Source: Clostridia bacterium (lineage in GTDB: Bacteria > Bacillota > Clostridia > Oscillospirales > CAG-272). Taken from it: DNA of 34,699 nucleotides. The translations under genes were made by a program, and so were the position numbers. Positions 24,962 through 33,733 of the stretch are shown piece by piece; position 1 is the first letter of the stretch; each line of letters begins with the position of its first letter. Where the stretch lies: NCBI GenBank assembly GCA_017403155.1, contig JAFQOP010000004.1, forward strand, positions 1 through 34,699, given 5' to 3'. A model generated the notes under the pieces. That model saw only the letters and a list, made by a program, of their open reading frames with translations. It made no database searches and was not told the origin of the DNA.

Positions 24962-26311
24962 TTATACAACGCCCTGGGCAAGCATTGCGTCGGCAACCTT
25001 CACAAATCCTGCTATGTTAGCACCTGCTACAAGATCGTCGCCAAAGCCGTATTCGTTGGCTGCCTTCAGGGATGCCTCGAAAATGTTCTTCATTATTGTC
25101 TTGAGCTTCTCGTCTACCTCTTCTGCAGACCAGCTGTAACGCATGGAGTTCTGAGACATTTCAAGTCCGGAAACGGATACACCGCCTGCGTTTACTGCCT
25201 TGGAAGGAGCGATAATCACGCCATTTTCCTTGAGATATGCCATTGCCTCGTTGGTGGTGGGCATGTTGGAAACCTCAACGTAGTACTTGATGCCGTTGGC
25301 AACAATCTTCTTTGCCTCGTCGAGGTTAACCTCGTTCTGAGTAGCGCAGGGCATAAGAATATCTGCCTTAACGCCCCAGGGCTTCTCACCCTTGAAGAAC
25401 TGAACACCGAACTTGTCGGCATAATCCTCTACCCTGTTGCGGCAGGAGGCACGCATTTCGAGCATAAAGTTGACCTTCTCATCGGTGCTGATGCCGTCGG
25501 GATCGTAGATGTATCCGTCGGGACCCGAGATGGTAACAACCTTGCCGCCGAGAGCGTTAACCTTCTTAACAGTGCCCCAGGCAACGTTACCGAAGCCGGA
25601 GACAGCAAAGGTTTTACCCTTTATTTCATCACCGAAGTGCTTGAGCAGCTCAACGGTATAGTAAACTGCGCCGTATCCCGTAGCCTCGGGACGGATGAGC
25701 GAGCCACCGTAGGGGATACCCTTACCTGTGAGGACACCTGTAAACTCGTTGCGGATTCTCTTGTACTGACCGAAGAGGTAGCCTACCTCTCTTGCGCCAA
25801 CACCGATATCACCTGCAGGAACGTCGAGGTCCGCACCGATATAGCGGCACAGCTCGGTCATGAAGCTCTGGCAGAATGCCATAACCTCTCTATCGCTCTT
25901 TCCCGAGGGGTCGAAGTCAGAGCCACCCTTGCCGCCGCCCATGGGGAGGCTGGTGAGCGAGTTCTTGAAGGTCTGCTCGAAGCCGAGGAACTTTATTACA
26001 CCCTCGTATACGGAGGGGTGGAAGCGAAGACCTCCCTTGTAGGGACCGATAGCGCTGTTGAACTGAACGCGGAAGCCGCGGTTTACGCGAACTACACCGT
26101 TGTCGTCAACCCACGGAACTCTGAACTTGATAATTCTCTCGGGCTCGACAATTCTCTCAACGACACCGCTGGTAATATATTCGGGGCGCTTCTCAAGCAC
26201 GGGCTCGAGAGAGAGGAGAACCTCCTCAACAGCCTGATGAAATTCGGGCTCACCGGGGTTGCGCTTCTTTACGGTTTCCATAAGATTATTCAAATATTCG
26301 GACCTAAACAT
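24962..26311 (-). CDS. gdhA: NADP-type glutamate dehydrogenase
   Basis: The product has 449 residues, the length of hexameric bacterial GdhA. Glutamate-binding segments are FRVQFNSAIGPYKGGLRFHPSV and LPMGGGKGGSDFDP (catalytic Lys), then VPAGDIGVGAREVGYLFGQYK. The nucleotide fold begins at FAVSGFGNVAWGTVKK, and the C-terminal NAGGVSVSGLEMSQNS is typical. It makes glutamate from 2-oxoglutarate and ammonia, the amino donor used by SerC nearby. NADP preference is inferred from the subfamily. AAGAGGTGATTA precedes the ATG. Confidence 0.96.
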   Translation of the reverse strand: MFRSEYLNNLMETVKKRNPGEPEFHQAVEEVLLSLEPVLEKRPEYITSGVVERIVEPERIIKFRVPWVDDNGVVRVNRGFRVQFNSAIGPYKGGLRFHPSVYEGVIKFLGFEQTFKNSLTSLPMGGGKGGSDFDPSGKSDREVMAFCQSFMTELCRYIGADLDVPAGDIGVGAREVGYLFGQYKRIRNEFTGVLTGKGIPYGGSLIRPEATGYGAVYYTVELLKHFGDEIKGKTFAVSGFGNVAWGTVKKVNALGGKVVTISGPDGYIYDPDGISTDEKVNFMLEMRASCRNRVEDYADKFGVQFFKGEKPWGVKADILMPCATQNEVNLDEAKKIVANGIKYYVEVSNMPTTNEAMAYLKENGVIIAPSKAVNAGGVSVSGLEMSQNSMRYSWSAEEVDEKLKTIMKNIFEASLKAANEYGFGDDLVAGANIAGFVKVADAMLAQGVV

Positions 26312-26356
26312 AATTAATCACCTCTTGTTTCTGATTTCCGAAAAAAAGATAGTATT

Positions 26357-26385
26357 ATTTTAGCACAATATGCTATCCATTGCAA
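26357..26385 (-). promoter_or_regulatory. Promoter of gdhA
   Basis: On the - strand TTGCAA (26385-26380), 17 bp spacer, TAAAAT (26362-26357), about 45 nt upstream of the gdhA ATG. Confidence 0.7.
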
Positions 26386-26475
26386 CCCTTTTTTCACTAT
26401 TTTTTCTCATTAATATTAATTTTTTTTCGGGAAAAAATAACTTCAGTACACATTTACGCAAACGGAGCAAATCCT

Positions 26476-27891
26476 GTGACCGATAATATTAAAAAAAGGG
26501 GTATTTTAACTCTCCCTGCGAGAGCATCTGTCTTCTATACACTGACAGGTGCACTCGAGAGGGGAACAACGCTTATATTCACACCCATCTTCACCCGTAT
26601 GCTGACACCCGCCGAATACGGCGTTTATCCCCTTTACGTCAGCTGGATGGGGATACTCACCGTGCTGATAACGCTGGAGCTGTCCGGAAACGTGATATAC
26701 AAGGGGCTTGTGAGGTACAGAGGAGAAGAGAGCAGATTTATATCCTCGGCACTCTCGCTGCTTATAGCCTCTGTGGGAATATACCTGATTCTCTTTGCCC
26801 TGCTCGGCGGATATTTCTCCCGTCTTTTCGGCATAAGCCGCGCGGTGCTCCTTTTTCTGATATTGCAGGTATTCTCAAGCGGTGTTATTAATCTTTATTT
26901 TGCCGAGTGCAGATTTGCCTACAAATATAAGGTTCCCTCCCTCATCAATATTATAACCGCACTTCTCTCCCCCACCCTCTCATACATCATAGTGCGACTG
27001 ACGGCATACAGAGCGGAGGGACGCATAGTAGGCACTCTTGCCGTGAGCGGAGCTGTCGGTGCCGTGCTCCTCGTCGGAATGCTGCGACGCGGAGGAGGTA
27101 TCGTCGACCTGAAGATTTGGCGCTACCTGCTCTCGGTGTGCCTGCCGCTTCTGCCGCACTTTCTTGCCTCGTCGGTCATAGCGCAGTCGGGAAAAATCGC
27201 GCTCGGGAGATTTTTCGGTGAGGGTGCGGTTGCGAAATACTCGCTTGTGTTTTCTATCGGCTTTATCTTCTCCCTTGTGACGGTGGGCATTCAATCCTCG
27301 CTCTCCCCTTGGATAAACCGAAAGCTCTCTCACGGAGCAGAGGGGGCTGTATCGGAGCTTTCCGAGAGGCTGTTCTATATTTTTGCACTGATATCACTCA
27401 TGGGTGTCACCTTTGTGCCCGAGGGACTCTCGGTGCTGGCTCCGCCCGAATACCGCGAGGCACTTATCGCGGTGTATCCGATATCCGTTTCGGTTATGAT
27501 TTCCTTTCTGTCCACAATTTTATATGCTGTGATAGTATATTATGAGCGCGGCTATCTCGTTACACTCTCATCGGTGGCTACAGCCCTCCTCGCCGTTGCA
27601 CTGCACCTGACACTGACAAGGTGGCTCGGATATATCGGCGCAGCACTGACGCAGTGTATATCCAGCGCCTTTTTAGTCGTTATGTACTCGGTCATGCTGG
27701 GGGGCGTGTTAAAAAAACGCCTCTTCAGATTCACAAGGCTCCTGCAGCCCGTTCTTCTCGCCTCCGCCTTTGCGCTGCTGCTTACACTCTTCCGCGAGAG
27801 CTTTGCCGCACGCGCTTCCCTCTTCCTCGCTCTTCTTCTTTTGCTCATCCCGAGGGCGCTGGAGTGCTACCGTCTTATTAAGGAAAAATAA
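26476..27891 (+). CDS. Oligosaccharide/polysaccharide flippase (Wzx-like, MVF/MATE-type superfamily)
   Basis: The product has 471 residues from GTG 26476, which lies 8 nt after ACGGAG; the frame is open to 26380 but that part overlaps the promoter region and reads unlike the family. Twelve to fourteen hydrophobic helices span the whole protein. The N-terminal PARASVFYTLTGALERGTTLI and TRMLTPAEYGVYPLYVSW are hallmark motifs of lipid-linked oligosaccharide flippases (a conserved Arg and the F.R.L.PaEYG. signature). It should move a lipid-linked glycan unit across the membrane. No glycosyltransferase gene is in the window, so it is an isolated flippase here and its substrate is unknown. Confidence 0.85.
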   Translation: MTDNIKKRGILTLPARASVFYTLTGALERGTTLIFTPIFTRMLTPAEYGVYPLYVSWMGILTVLITLELSGNVIYKGLVRYRGEESRFISSALSLLIASVGIYLILFALLGGYFSRLFGISRAVLLFLILQVFSSGVINLYFAECRFAYKYKVPSLINIITALLSPTLSYIIVRLTAYRAEGRIVGTLAVSGAVGAVLLVGMLRRGGGIVDLKIWRYLLSVCLPLLPHFLASSVIAQSGKIALGRFFGEGAVAKYSLVFSIGFIFSLVTVGIQSSLSPWINRKLSHGAEGAVSELSERLFYIFALISLMGVTFVPEGLSVLAPPEYREALIAVYPISVSVMISFLSTILYAVIVYYERGYLVTLSSVATALLAVALHLTLTRWLGYIGAALTQCISSAFLVVMYSVMLGGVLKKRLFRFTRLLQPVLLASAFALLLTLFRESFAARASLFLALLLLLIPRALECYRLIKEK

Positions 27892-27895
27892 AAAG

Positions 27896-27932
27896 GAGGC
27901 ACCGCGGTCAGGGCCGCAGTGCCTCTTGCTTT
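27896..27932. terminator. Bidirectional terminator between the flippase gene and typA
   Basis: GAGGCACCGCGG pairs with CCGCAGTGCCTC (one C-A mismatch), flanked by AAAAG on the left and CTTGCTTTTT on the right, between two convergent genes. Confidence 0.85.
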
Positions 27933-27938
27933 TTAAAA

Positions 27939-29777
27939 TCAACCCTTGAGAGCCGCCCTCTTCTGTGCGGCAAGTCTCTTGCGCTGGGGGGTGTCGAGAA
28001 CAACCTTGCGCAGTCTTATGCTCTTGGGAGTTACCTCAATGAGCTCGTCCTCTGTGATAAACTCAATAGCCTCCTCAAGAGAGAGCTGACGGGGAGTTAT
28101 AAGGGTGAGCTTCTCATCTGCGCCCGAGGAGCGGATTGCGGTAAGGTGCTTCTCGCGGCAGACGTTTACCTCTATGTCATCGGGCTTGGGATTCTCTCCA
28201 ACTATCATTCCCTCGTATACGGGGGTGGCAGGACCGATGAAGAGAGGCCCGCGATCCTGCGACTGATATAGGCCGTAGGTAGTGGACACACCCGTCTCGC
28301 TCGCAACAAGGGAGGAGGTAAAGCGTGTCTTTATCTCTCCGCGGAATTCCTCGTAGCCTGCGAAGATGGAGGAGATAAGTCCCTCTCCGCGAGTATCGGT
28401 GAGCAGCTCGCTTCTGTATCCGAAAAGGCAACGTGTGGGTATGGAGTAATACAGCTTCTGGCGAGAGCCGTGGAGCTGCATGTCAAGCAGCGTGCCCTTT
28501 CTCGCTCCGAGCTTCTCCATTACGGCACCGACGTACATCTCGGGCACGTCGATTATCACGTTCTCGACGGGCTCGCACTTCACACCCTCAATTTCCTTGT
28601 AAAGCACTCGGGGATTGGAGCAGCAGAGCTCATATCCCTCGCGGCGCATATTCTCGATAAGAATGGAGAGGTGCATCTCTCCTCTGCCCGCAACGCGGAA
28701 GGTGTCGGTCGTGTCACCGTCGGTTACACGAAGGGATACGTCCTTGAGAAGCTCTCTGTAAAGACGCGCACGAAGGTGACGGGAGGTAACAAACTTGCCC
28801 TCCTTGCCTGCGAAGGGGGAGTCGTTTACCGAGAAGGTCATCTCCATTGTGGGCTCACCGACCTTAACGAACTCGAGGGACTCAACCTTGGCAGGAGAGC
28901 ACACGGTGTCGCCTATCGCTATGTCCTCACATCCGGAGAAGCAAACAATGTCACCTACCTTAGCCTCACCGACCTGCACTCTCTTGAGTCCGTCAAACTG
29001 ATAGATGGACACAATCTTTGCGGGACGGGTCTTGGCGTCGGGGGTGTGATAATTACATATAGAAACTCCCTGTCCCTGCTTGAGCACACCGCGCTCAATG
29101 CGGCCTATGCCTATCCTGCCGACGAACTCGTTGTAGTCGATAGCGGATACCAGAAGCTGAAGGGGCTCGTCCTCCTCACCGTCTGGAGCGGGCATATACT
29201 CAAGTATGGTGTCGAGCAGGGGGGTGAGGTCGGTGCCCGGGGTGTGGGGGTCAAAGGAGGCGGTGCCTGCTCTGCCCGAGCAGAAGAGCATCGGGGAATC
29301 AAGCTGCTCGTTTGTGGCATCGAGCTCCAGAAGAAGCTCAAGCACCTCGTCGCCAATCTCGTCAAGACGCGCATCAGGACGGTCAATCTTGTTTACAACG
29401 ACGATAACGCGGTGATTCATCGCGAGCGCCTTCTCAAGCACGAAGCGGGTCTGGGGCATGGGTCCCTCCGCCGCGTCAACGAGAAGTATAACGCCGTTTA
29501 CCATCTTCAGTATGCGCTCAACCTCTCCGCCGAAGTCTGCGTGACCGGGGGTGTCGACAACGTTTATCTTCACACCCTTATAGTGTATTGCGGTATTCTT
29601 TGCAAGTATGGTGATGCCACGCTCGCGCTCAAGGTCATTGGAATCCATTACTCTGTCGGTGGTCTCCTGGTTGTCGCGGTAGATTCCGCCCTGGCGGAGC
29701 ATTTCGTCGACGAGGGTGGTCTTGCCGTGGTCGACGTGTGCTATGATAGCGATATTTCTCAAATCGGTACGCTTCAT
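27939..29777 (-). CDS. typA: Ribosome-associated GTPase TypA/BipA
   Basis: The product has 612 residues, full length. G motifs: AHVDHGKTT (G1, residues ~14-22), RGITI (G2), DTPGHADFGGE (G3), NKIDRPDAR (G4) and a CSGRAG segment (G5 region). An EF-G-like domain with LHLSILIENMRREGYEL and the TypA-specific C-terminal domain ending in TPKSIRLRKVVLD follow. It is a translation-factor-type GTPase that helps 50S assembly, especially in cold or stress. AGAGGACAG precedes the ATG. Confidence 0.97.
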   Translation of the reverse strand: MKRTDLRNIAIIAHVDHGKTTLVDEMLRQGGIYRDNQETTDRVMDSNDLERERGITILAKNTAIHYKGVKINVVDTPGHADFGGEVERILKMVNGVILLVDAAEGPMPQTRFVLEKALAMNHRVIVVVNKIDRPDARLDEIGDEVLELLLELDATNEQLDSPMLFCSGRAGTASFDPHTPGTDLTPLLDTILEYMPAPDGEEDEPLQLLVSAIDYNEFVGRIGIGRIERGVLKQGQGVSICNYHTPDAKTRPAKIVSIYQFDGLKRVQVGEAKVGDIVCFSGCEDIAIGDTVCSPAKVESLEFVKVGEPTMEMTFSVNDSPFAGKEGKFVTSRHLRARLYRELLKDVSLRVTDGDTTDTFRVAGRGEMHLSILIENMRREGYELCCSNPRVLYKEIEGVKCEPVENVIIDVPEMYVGAVMEKLGARKGTLLDMQLHGSRQKLYYSIPTRCLFGYRSELLTDTRGEGLISSIFAGYEEFRGEIKTRFTSSLVASETGVSTTYGLYQSQDRGPLFIGPATPVYEGMIVGENPKPDDIEVNVCREKHLTAIRSSGADEKLTLITPRQLSLEEAIEFITEDELIEVTPKSIRLRKVVLDTPQRKRLAAQKRAALKG

Positions 29778-29828
29778 TTTTCTGTCCTCTTATACCAAAA
29801 TTTGTCGGTCTTTATATCTAACTTAATT

Positions 29829-29837
29829 AGTATAGCA
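29829..29837 (-). promoter_or_regulatory. Extended -10 promoter of typA
   Basis: TGC followed by TATACT on the - strand (TGn extended -10), ~52 nt upstream of the typA ATG, with an AT-rich upstream region. Confidence 0.5.
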
Positions 29838-29912
29838 CAAAATATACGAAAATGCAAATTTTATTTTTTACAGAATTTCGGATACGGGAAAAATGAGTTT
29901 TATATAAAATAA

Positions 29913-29944
29913 ATAAAAGAGGCACAGCGCTGTGCCTCTTTTAT
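29913..29944 (-). terminator. Intrinsic terminator of serA
   Basis: A perfect 32-bp palindrome (ATAAAAGAGGCACAGC and its complement, centre at 29928/29929), 10 bp beyond the serA stop, with a T-rich 3' arm on either strand. Confidence 0.9.
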
Positions 29945-29954
29945 ACAGATGGGC

Positions 29955-31124
29955 TTAAGCTCCGATTATTGTTCTGACTCTTATAACGCCCTCAATAGCG
30001 AGCAGCTCGTCAGCGATTCCCTCGGGAACGTCTACATCTATCTCAAGAAGGGTGTAGGCGTAGTCTCCCTTTGAGCCGTTTGCAAAGTGCGCAATATTGA
30101 TTCCCTTCTTTGCAAAGGCTCCTGCAATCTGCGAAATCATATTTGCCACGTTGAGGTGCATGATGCACACGCGGTTGCCACCCGAGGGCGCAAGCGCAAC
30201 GGAGGGATAGTTGACCGAGTTCTTGATATTACCGTTTTCGATAAAGTCAACAAGCTCCTGCGCTGCCATGATAGCGCAGTTGTCCTCGCTCTCCTCGGTG
30301 GATGCGCCAAGGTGAGGAATGTTAATGATGCCGGGCACGTCGAGGGTTGCCTCGGTCGGGAAGTCGGTCACGTATGCGGCAACCTTGCCCGCGGCAATTG
30401 CCTCCTTCATAGCCTCTGCGTCAACGAGGTCGGCACGCGCGAGGTTGATGATGCGAACGCCGTCCTTCATCTTGGCGAGGGTTTCCTTGTTTATCATTCC
30501 CTTGGTTGTCTTTGTCGCAGGAACGTGAAGGGTGATATAATCAGACTTAGCATATATCTCGTCGTAGCTGTCCGCGTGCTGAATCGCTCTCGAGAGACTC
30601 CATGCGGCATTTACGGTGAGATAAGGGTCACAGCCGATTACGTTCATTCCGAGCGAGCGAGCGCTGTTGGCAACGAGACCTCCGATAGCACCGAGACCGA
30701 TAACACCGAGAGTCTTTCCAAGAATCTCACAGCCTGCAAACTTGCTCTTTCCTCCCTCTACCGCCTTGGCAACGTTATCCTCTCCCTTGAGGGTGGATGC
30801 CCATTTGATACCGCCGACAACGTCACGGGAGGCAAGCATAAGGGCCGCTATGGCAAGCTCCTTTACACCGTTGGCATTGGCGCCGGGTGTGTTGAATACA
30901 ACGATACCCTCCTTGGCGCATCTTTCAACGGGAATGTTGTTGACGCCCGCACCTGCGCGAGAAATTGCAAGCAGCTCGGGACCGAAGGTCATATCGTGCA
31001 TAATGCCAGAGCGCACCATTATCGCGTCGGGATTTTCTACTGCGGCACCCACCTCATACAAATCGGTATTAAAAACATCGGTGCCCACCTTGGCAATCTT
31101 GTTGAGAAGCTTTATCTTTTTCAT
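29955..31124 (-). CDS. serA: D-3-phosphoglycerate dehydrogenase (short form with ACT domain)
   Basis: The product has 389 residues. The catalytic domain starts directly (no N-terminal extension), with SRAGAGVNNIPVERC, a Rossmann GVIGLGAIGG (~143-152), INLARADLVD (catalytic Arg) and IPHLGASTEES (catalytic His). A C-terminal ACT domain (~320-389: VCIMHLNVANMISQIAGAFAKKGINIA split around LNVANM and GAFAKKGINI) suggests allosteric control. It oxidises 3-phosphoglycerate to 3-phosphohydroxypyruvate, the first step of serine synthesis. GAAAGGAAC precedes the ATG. It follows serC in the same direction, 77 bp away with a hairpin between. Confidence 0.96.
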   Translation of the reverse strand: MKKIKLLNKIAKVGTDVFNTDLYEVGAAVENPDAIMVRSGIMHDMTFGPELLAISRAGAGVNNIPVERCAKEGIVVFNTPGANANGVKELAIAALMLASRDVVGGIKWASTLKGEDNVAKAVEGGKSKFAGCEILGKTLGVIGLGAIGGLVANSARSLGMNVIGCDPYLTVNAAWSLSRAIQHADSYDEIYAKSDYITLHVPATKTTKGMINKETLAKMKDGVRIINLARADLVDAEAMKEAIAAGKVAAYVTDFPTEATLDVPGIINIPHLGASTEESEDNCAIMAAQELVDFIENGNIKNSVNYPSVALAPSGGNRVCIMHLNVANMISQIAGAFAKKGINIAHFANGSKGDYAYTLLEIDVDVPEGIADELLAIEGVIRVRTIIGA

Positions 31125-31154
31125 TATCTTGTTCCTTTCAGTAATAAAAATTGG

Positions 31155-31190
31155 CGGCAGGGGTGTGCTGAATTTTACACGCCCCTGCCG
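31155..31190 (-). terminator. Stem-loop in the serC-serA gap
   Basis: CGGCAGGGGTGTG pairs with CACGCCCCTGCCG (13 bp, one G-T), 10-nt loop. On the - strand it is followed only by a short A/T stretch (CCAATTTTTA), so it is probably a partial terminator or processing/stability element that lowers serA relative to serC. Confidence 0.6.
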
Positions 31191-31201
31191 TTTTGCTCAT
31201 T

Positions 31202-32335
31202 TTATGCGTCGAGCTTAGGATTCTCTGCCGCGAATTTCTTCATAAAGGCTACGAGCTTTTCAACGCCCTCATAGGGCATTGCGTTATAGATCGAGGCTCT
31301 CATGCCGCCAACCGATCTATGTCCCTTCAGATTCTTGAGTCCTGCCTCTGCCGCCTCCTTGGCGAACTTCTTGTCGAGCTCGGCATCTCCCGTTACGAAC
31401 ACCACGTTCATCATAGAACGGCACTTTTTATCAACGGGGGCGGTGTAGTAGGTCTGGCTGTCAAGGTAATCGTATATGAGGCTCGCCTTCTTCTCGTTGC
31501 GGCGCTTCATTTCCTCAAGGCCGCCGATGGAGAGAAGCCAATCAAACACGAGCTTTGCCATATAGATGCACCAGCAGGGGGGTGTGTTGTACATAGAGTC
31601 GTTGTCTGCCATGAGCTTATAGTCAAGCATTGCGGGGGTGTCGGGTCTTGCATTGCCTATAAGGTCGTCTCTCACGATTACAATAGTAACACCGGCGGGC
31701 GCGACGTTCTTCTGTGCGCCTGCATATATGAGGGCAAACTTGGATACGTCAACGGGCTCGGAGAGAATGCAGGATGACATATCCGCGACGAGCGGAATGC
31801 TTCCCGTGTCGGGAGCCTGGGGGAACTTGGTGCCGTAGATGGTGTTGTTGTAGCAAATGTGAACGTAGTCTGCGTCGGGACGGAAGTCGGAGCGCTTGAG
31901 GTCGGGTACCACAGAGAATGCGGGCATAGCGCCTGCGCTGGATGCCGCGATTGCAATATCTCCGTATTTCTTTGCCTCAATGGATGCCTTCTTCGAGAAC
32001 TGACCCGATATTACGTAGTCTGCACACTTATGCTCGGAGAGAAGGTTGAGGGGCACTGCGGCGAACTGAGTCGACGCTCCTCCCTGAAGGAAAAGTATCT
32101 TATAGTTTGAGGGAATGTTCATAAGCTTTCTGAGACCGTCCTCCGCCGAATGGAGTATTTCCTCAAACTCGGGAGTTCTGTGGCTCATCTCCATTACCGA
32201 CATTCCTGAATTGCCGTAGCAAATGAGATCCTCCTTCGCCCTTTCAAGCACCTCGAGCGGAAGCATCGAGGGTCCTGCAGAAAAATTATAAACTCTTTCC
32301 ATACTGTTACCGCATGACGAACAACTGTCCGTCAT
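31202..32335 (-). CDS. serC: Phosphoserine aminotransferase
   Basis: The product has 377 residues from ATG 32335, chosen because GAAAGG sits 6 nt upstream and the promoter predicts a ~24 nt leader. Family proteins usually begin at the equivalent of ATG 32302 (MERVYNFSAGPSMLP), so the first 11 residues (MTDSCSSCGNS) would be an extension. The PLP Lys is in YAGAQKNVAPAG; GNSGMSVMEMSHRT and LFLQGGASTQFAAVPLNL are substrate and cofactor loops. It converts 3-phosphohydroxypyruvate plus glutamate to phosphoserine. It precedes serA as in many Clostridia and Bacteroidetes. Start choice is the only real doubt. Confidence 0.95.
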   Translation of the reverse strand: MTDSCSSCGNSMERVYNFSAGPSMLPLEVLERAKEDLICYGNSGMSVMEMSHRTPEFEEILHSAEDGLRKLMNIPSNYKILFLQGGASTQFAAVPLNLLSEHKCADYVISGQFSKKASIEAKKYGDIAIAASSAGAMPAFSVVPDLKRSDFRPDADYVHICYNNTIYGTKFPQAPDTGSIPLVADMSSCILSEPVDVSKFALIYAGAQKNVAPAGVTIVIVRDDLIGNARPDTPAMLDYKLMADNDSMYNTPPCWCIYMAKLVFDWLLSIGGLEEMKRRNEKKASLIYDYLDSQTYYTAPVDKKCRSMMNVVFVTGDAELDKKFAKEAAEAGLKNLKGHRSVGGMRASIYNAMPYEGVEKLVAFMKKFAAENPKLDA

Positions 32336-32365
32336 TTAAAGCCTTTCGTAAAAAATAATATCGCT

Positions 32366-32394
32366 ATTATACTACGCATTTTCAACTTTGTCAA
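32366..32394 (-). promoter_or_regulatory. Consensus sigma-A promoter of serC-serA
   Basis: On the - strand a perfect TTGACA (32394-32389), 17 bp, perfect TATAAT (32371-32366). Strong constitutive strength is expected unless an operator masks it; none is obvious. Confidence 0.85.
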
Positions 32395-32417
32395 TGCATA
32401 ATTTCAAAAAAAATTAC

Positions 32418-32458
32418 AAGCGCCGAAAAAGTGGAATAATAACCAAATTTCGGCGCTT
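32418..32458 (-). terminator. Intrinsic terminator of the CapA-like gene
   Basis: AAGCGCCGAAA and TTTCGGCGCTT, 11-bp perfect stem with a 19-nt loop, followed on the - strand by GTAATTTTTTTT. It starts 8 bp past the capA-like stop. Confidence 0.85.
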
Positions 32459-32465
32459 ATTTTTG

Positions 32466-33569
32466 TTACTTGTTAGTCCAGTTAAAGGTCTTGAAAACCT
32501 CGGCAAGCACGTCGCGGTGCGTCTCGGTATCAATATAGTGCTTCAGCGGCTCGAGCATTCTCGGCTCGGTAAGTCCATCGGGCTCGTGAATAAGCCTTAT
32601 CGCGTAGCCGTAATCGTAGTTATAGGGCGAATTGTGGCAGAAGTCCTCCCACTTCTCGCGCCATTTTCCTGCCTTCAACTCCTCGTTGCGCTCATAGAAG
32701 GCATCCATAATCTCCCTCTCCTTCTCTCCCTTTGCGAGGTCCACGCCCGTTTCGGTCTGATAGAGGGGATAGAACTTGATGTCGGGGTGCTCTCCCTTGA
32801 AGTCAACCTCGACGAGAAGACCCGTATACCACATAGGATAGTCAATTATGTAGACGAAGTTGAGGTTACCCTGACCGTAAACGATGTGCGAGCCCTCAAA
32901 ATTCTCATAGCAGCCTATACAGTGCGAGTGCTGGAGAAGAACGACATCCGCGCCGTTGTATACCATCTCGTGCGCCATATTTACAATTCTGGGGGAGGGA
33001 TAGCGGCAGTGTTCCTTTCCTCCGTGGTAGATAACAGTTACGTAGTCGGCGTTTTTCTTTGCCTCACGGATATCGTACATAGTGAGGTGGGGGTCATAGG
33101 GATTGCAGCCCATACGGTTGGGAAGCGCGTAGGAATACTCGTGCTCGGTGACGTTGACGATAGCGAGCTTCTTGCACTCCTCGAGGTCGATATAGTATAT
33201 CTTGCGCGAGTCGGTGTCATTCTCACCTACGCCCGTGTAGGGCAGCCCTGCCTCCTCGAGCGCCGCCATAGTATCTGTGAGGCCCTCGATACCGAAGTCA
33301 AAGGTGTGGTTGTTGGCGAGAACCACGTCGGTAACTCCGGATGCCAGAAGTCCGTTTGTGACCTTGGGGTCTGCCTTGAGGTTGGGGCCGCACTTGGGTA
33401 TCTTGTTTTCCGAGTTGGTGAGTGCACACTCAAGATTTATCACAAATCTGTCAGCACCCTTTATTACGTCGAGTGCATCACCGAAGAGTGCCCTCGCATC
33501 TCCGTTTATAAACAGCTGCTCGTTCTTTTCTTTATTGGGAACGAGGTCAGCACCGAACATTATTTTCAC
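32466..33569 (-). CDS. CapA-family (poly-gamma-glutamate synthesis type) metallophosphatase
   Basis: The product has 367 residues. Motifs of the CapA/calcineurin-like fold: MFGADLVP, NLECALTNSE, DVVLANNHTFDFG, VTVIYHGGKEHCRYPSP, and VLLQHSHCIGCYENFEGSHIVYGQGN (metal-binding Asp, Glu, Asn, His). CapA proteins were named from capsule synthesis but many are free-standing enzymes of unknown substrate. There is no signal peptide and no capB/capC here, so cytoplasmic or moonlighting roles are as likely as capsule export. Start is GTG 33569, 9 nt after GGAGG; its own perfect promoter drives it. Confidence 0.88.
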   Translation of the reverse strand: MKIMFGADLVPNKEKNEQLFINGDARALFGDALDVIKGADRFVINLECALTNSENKIPKCGPNLKADPKVTNGLLASGVTDVVLANNHTFDFGIEGLTDTMAALEEAGLPYTGVGENDTDSRKIYYIDLEECKKLAIVNVTEHEYSYALPNRMGCNPYDPHLTMYDIREAKKNADYVTVIYHGGKEHCRYPSPRIVNMAHEMVYNGADVVLLQHSHCIGCYENFEGSHIVYGQGNLNFVYIIDYPMWYTGLLVEVDFKGEHPDIKFYPLYQTETGVDLAKGEKEREIMDAFYERNEELKAGKWREKWEDFCHNSPYNYDYGYAIRLIHEPDGLTEPRMLEPLKHYIDTETHRDVLAEVFKTFNWTNK

Positions 33570-33619
33570 GCCATTATTCCTCCGTTTTTGGCAAATTATG
33601 CTTCTTTCGTATCACTACC

Positions 33620-33648
33620 ATTATAAAAACAAATTCTCGTTTTGTCAA
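33620..33648 (-). promoter_or_regulatory. Consensus sigma-A promoter of the CapA-like gene
   Basis: On the - strand TTGACA (33648-33643), 17 bp, TATAAT (33625-33620), both perfect. Confidence 0.85.
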
Positions 33649-33667
33649 GACAAATAAAAAGCAGGGG

Positions 33668-33695
33668 TTGAAATTCTTTAAAAAAGGTGTATAAT
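33668..33695 (+). promoter_or_regulatory. Promoter of ppa
   Basis: TTGAAA, 16 bp spacer, perfect TATAAT, ~38 nt upstream of the GTG start. It is divergent from the CapA-gene promoter, with 19 bp between the two -35 elements. Confidence 0.75.
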
Positions 33696-33733
33696 AAATG
33701 TATAAAGGCTAACATACCAAGGAGGAGCTCGAA

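Noticed and set aside
28470-29912. Long + strand frame opposite typA (also 19464-20843 opposite atpA, 30087-31274 opposite serA, 32388-33626 opposite the CapA-like gene)
   Set aside because: They mirror codon structure of strongly conserved genes, are rich in improbable residues, and lack ribosome binding sites.
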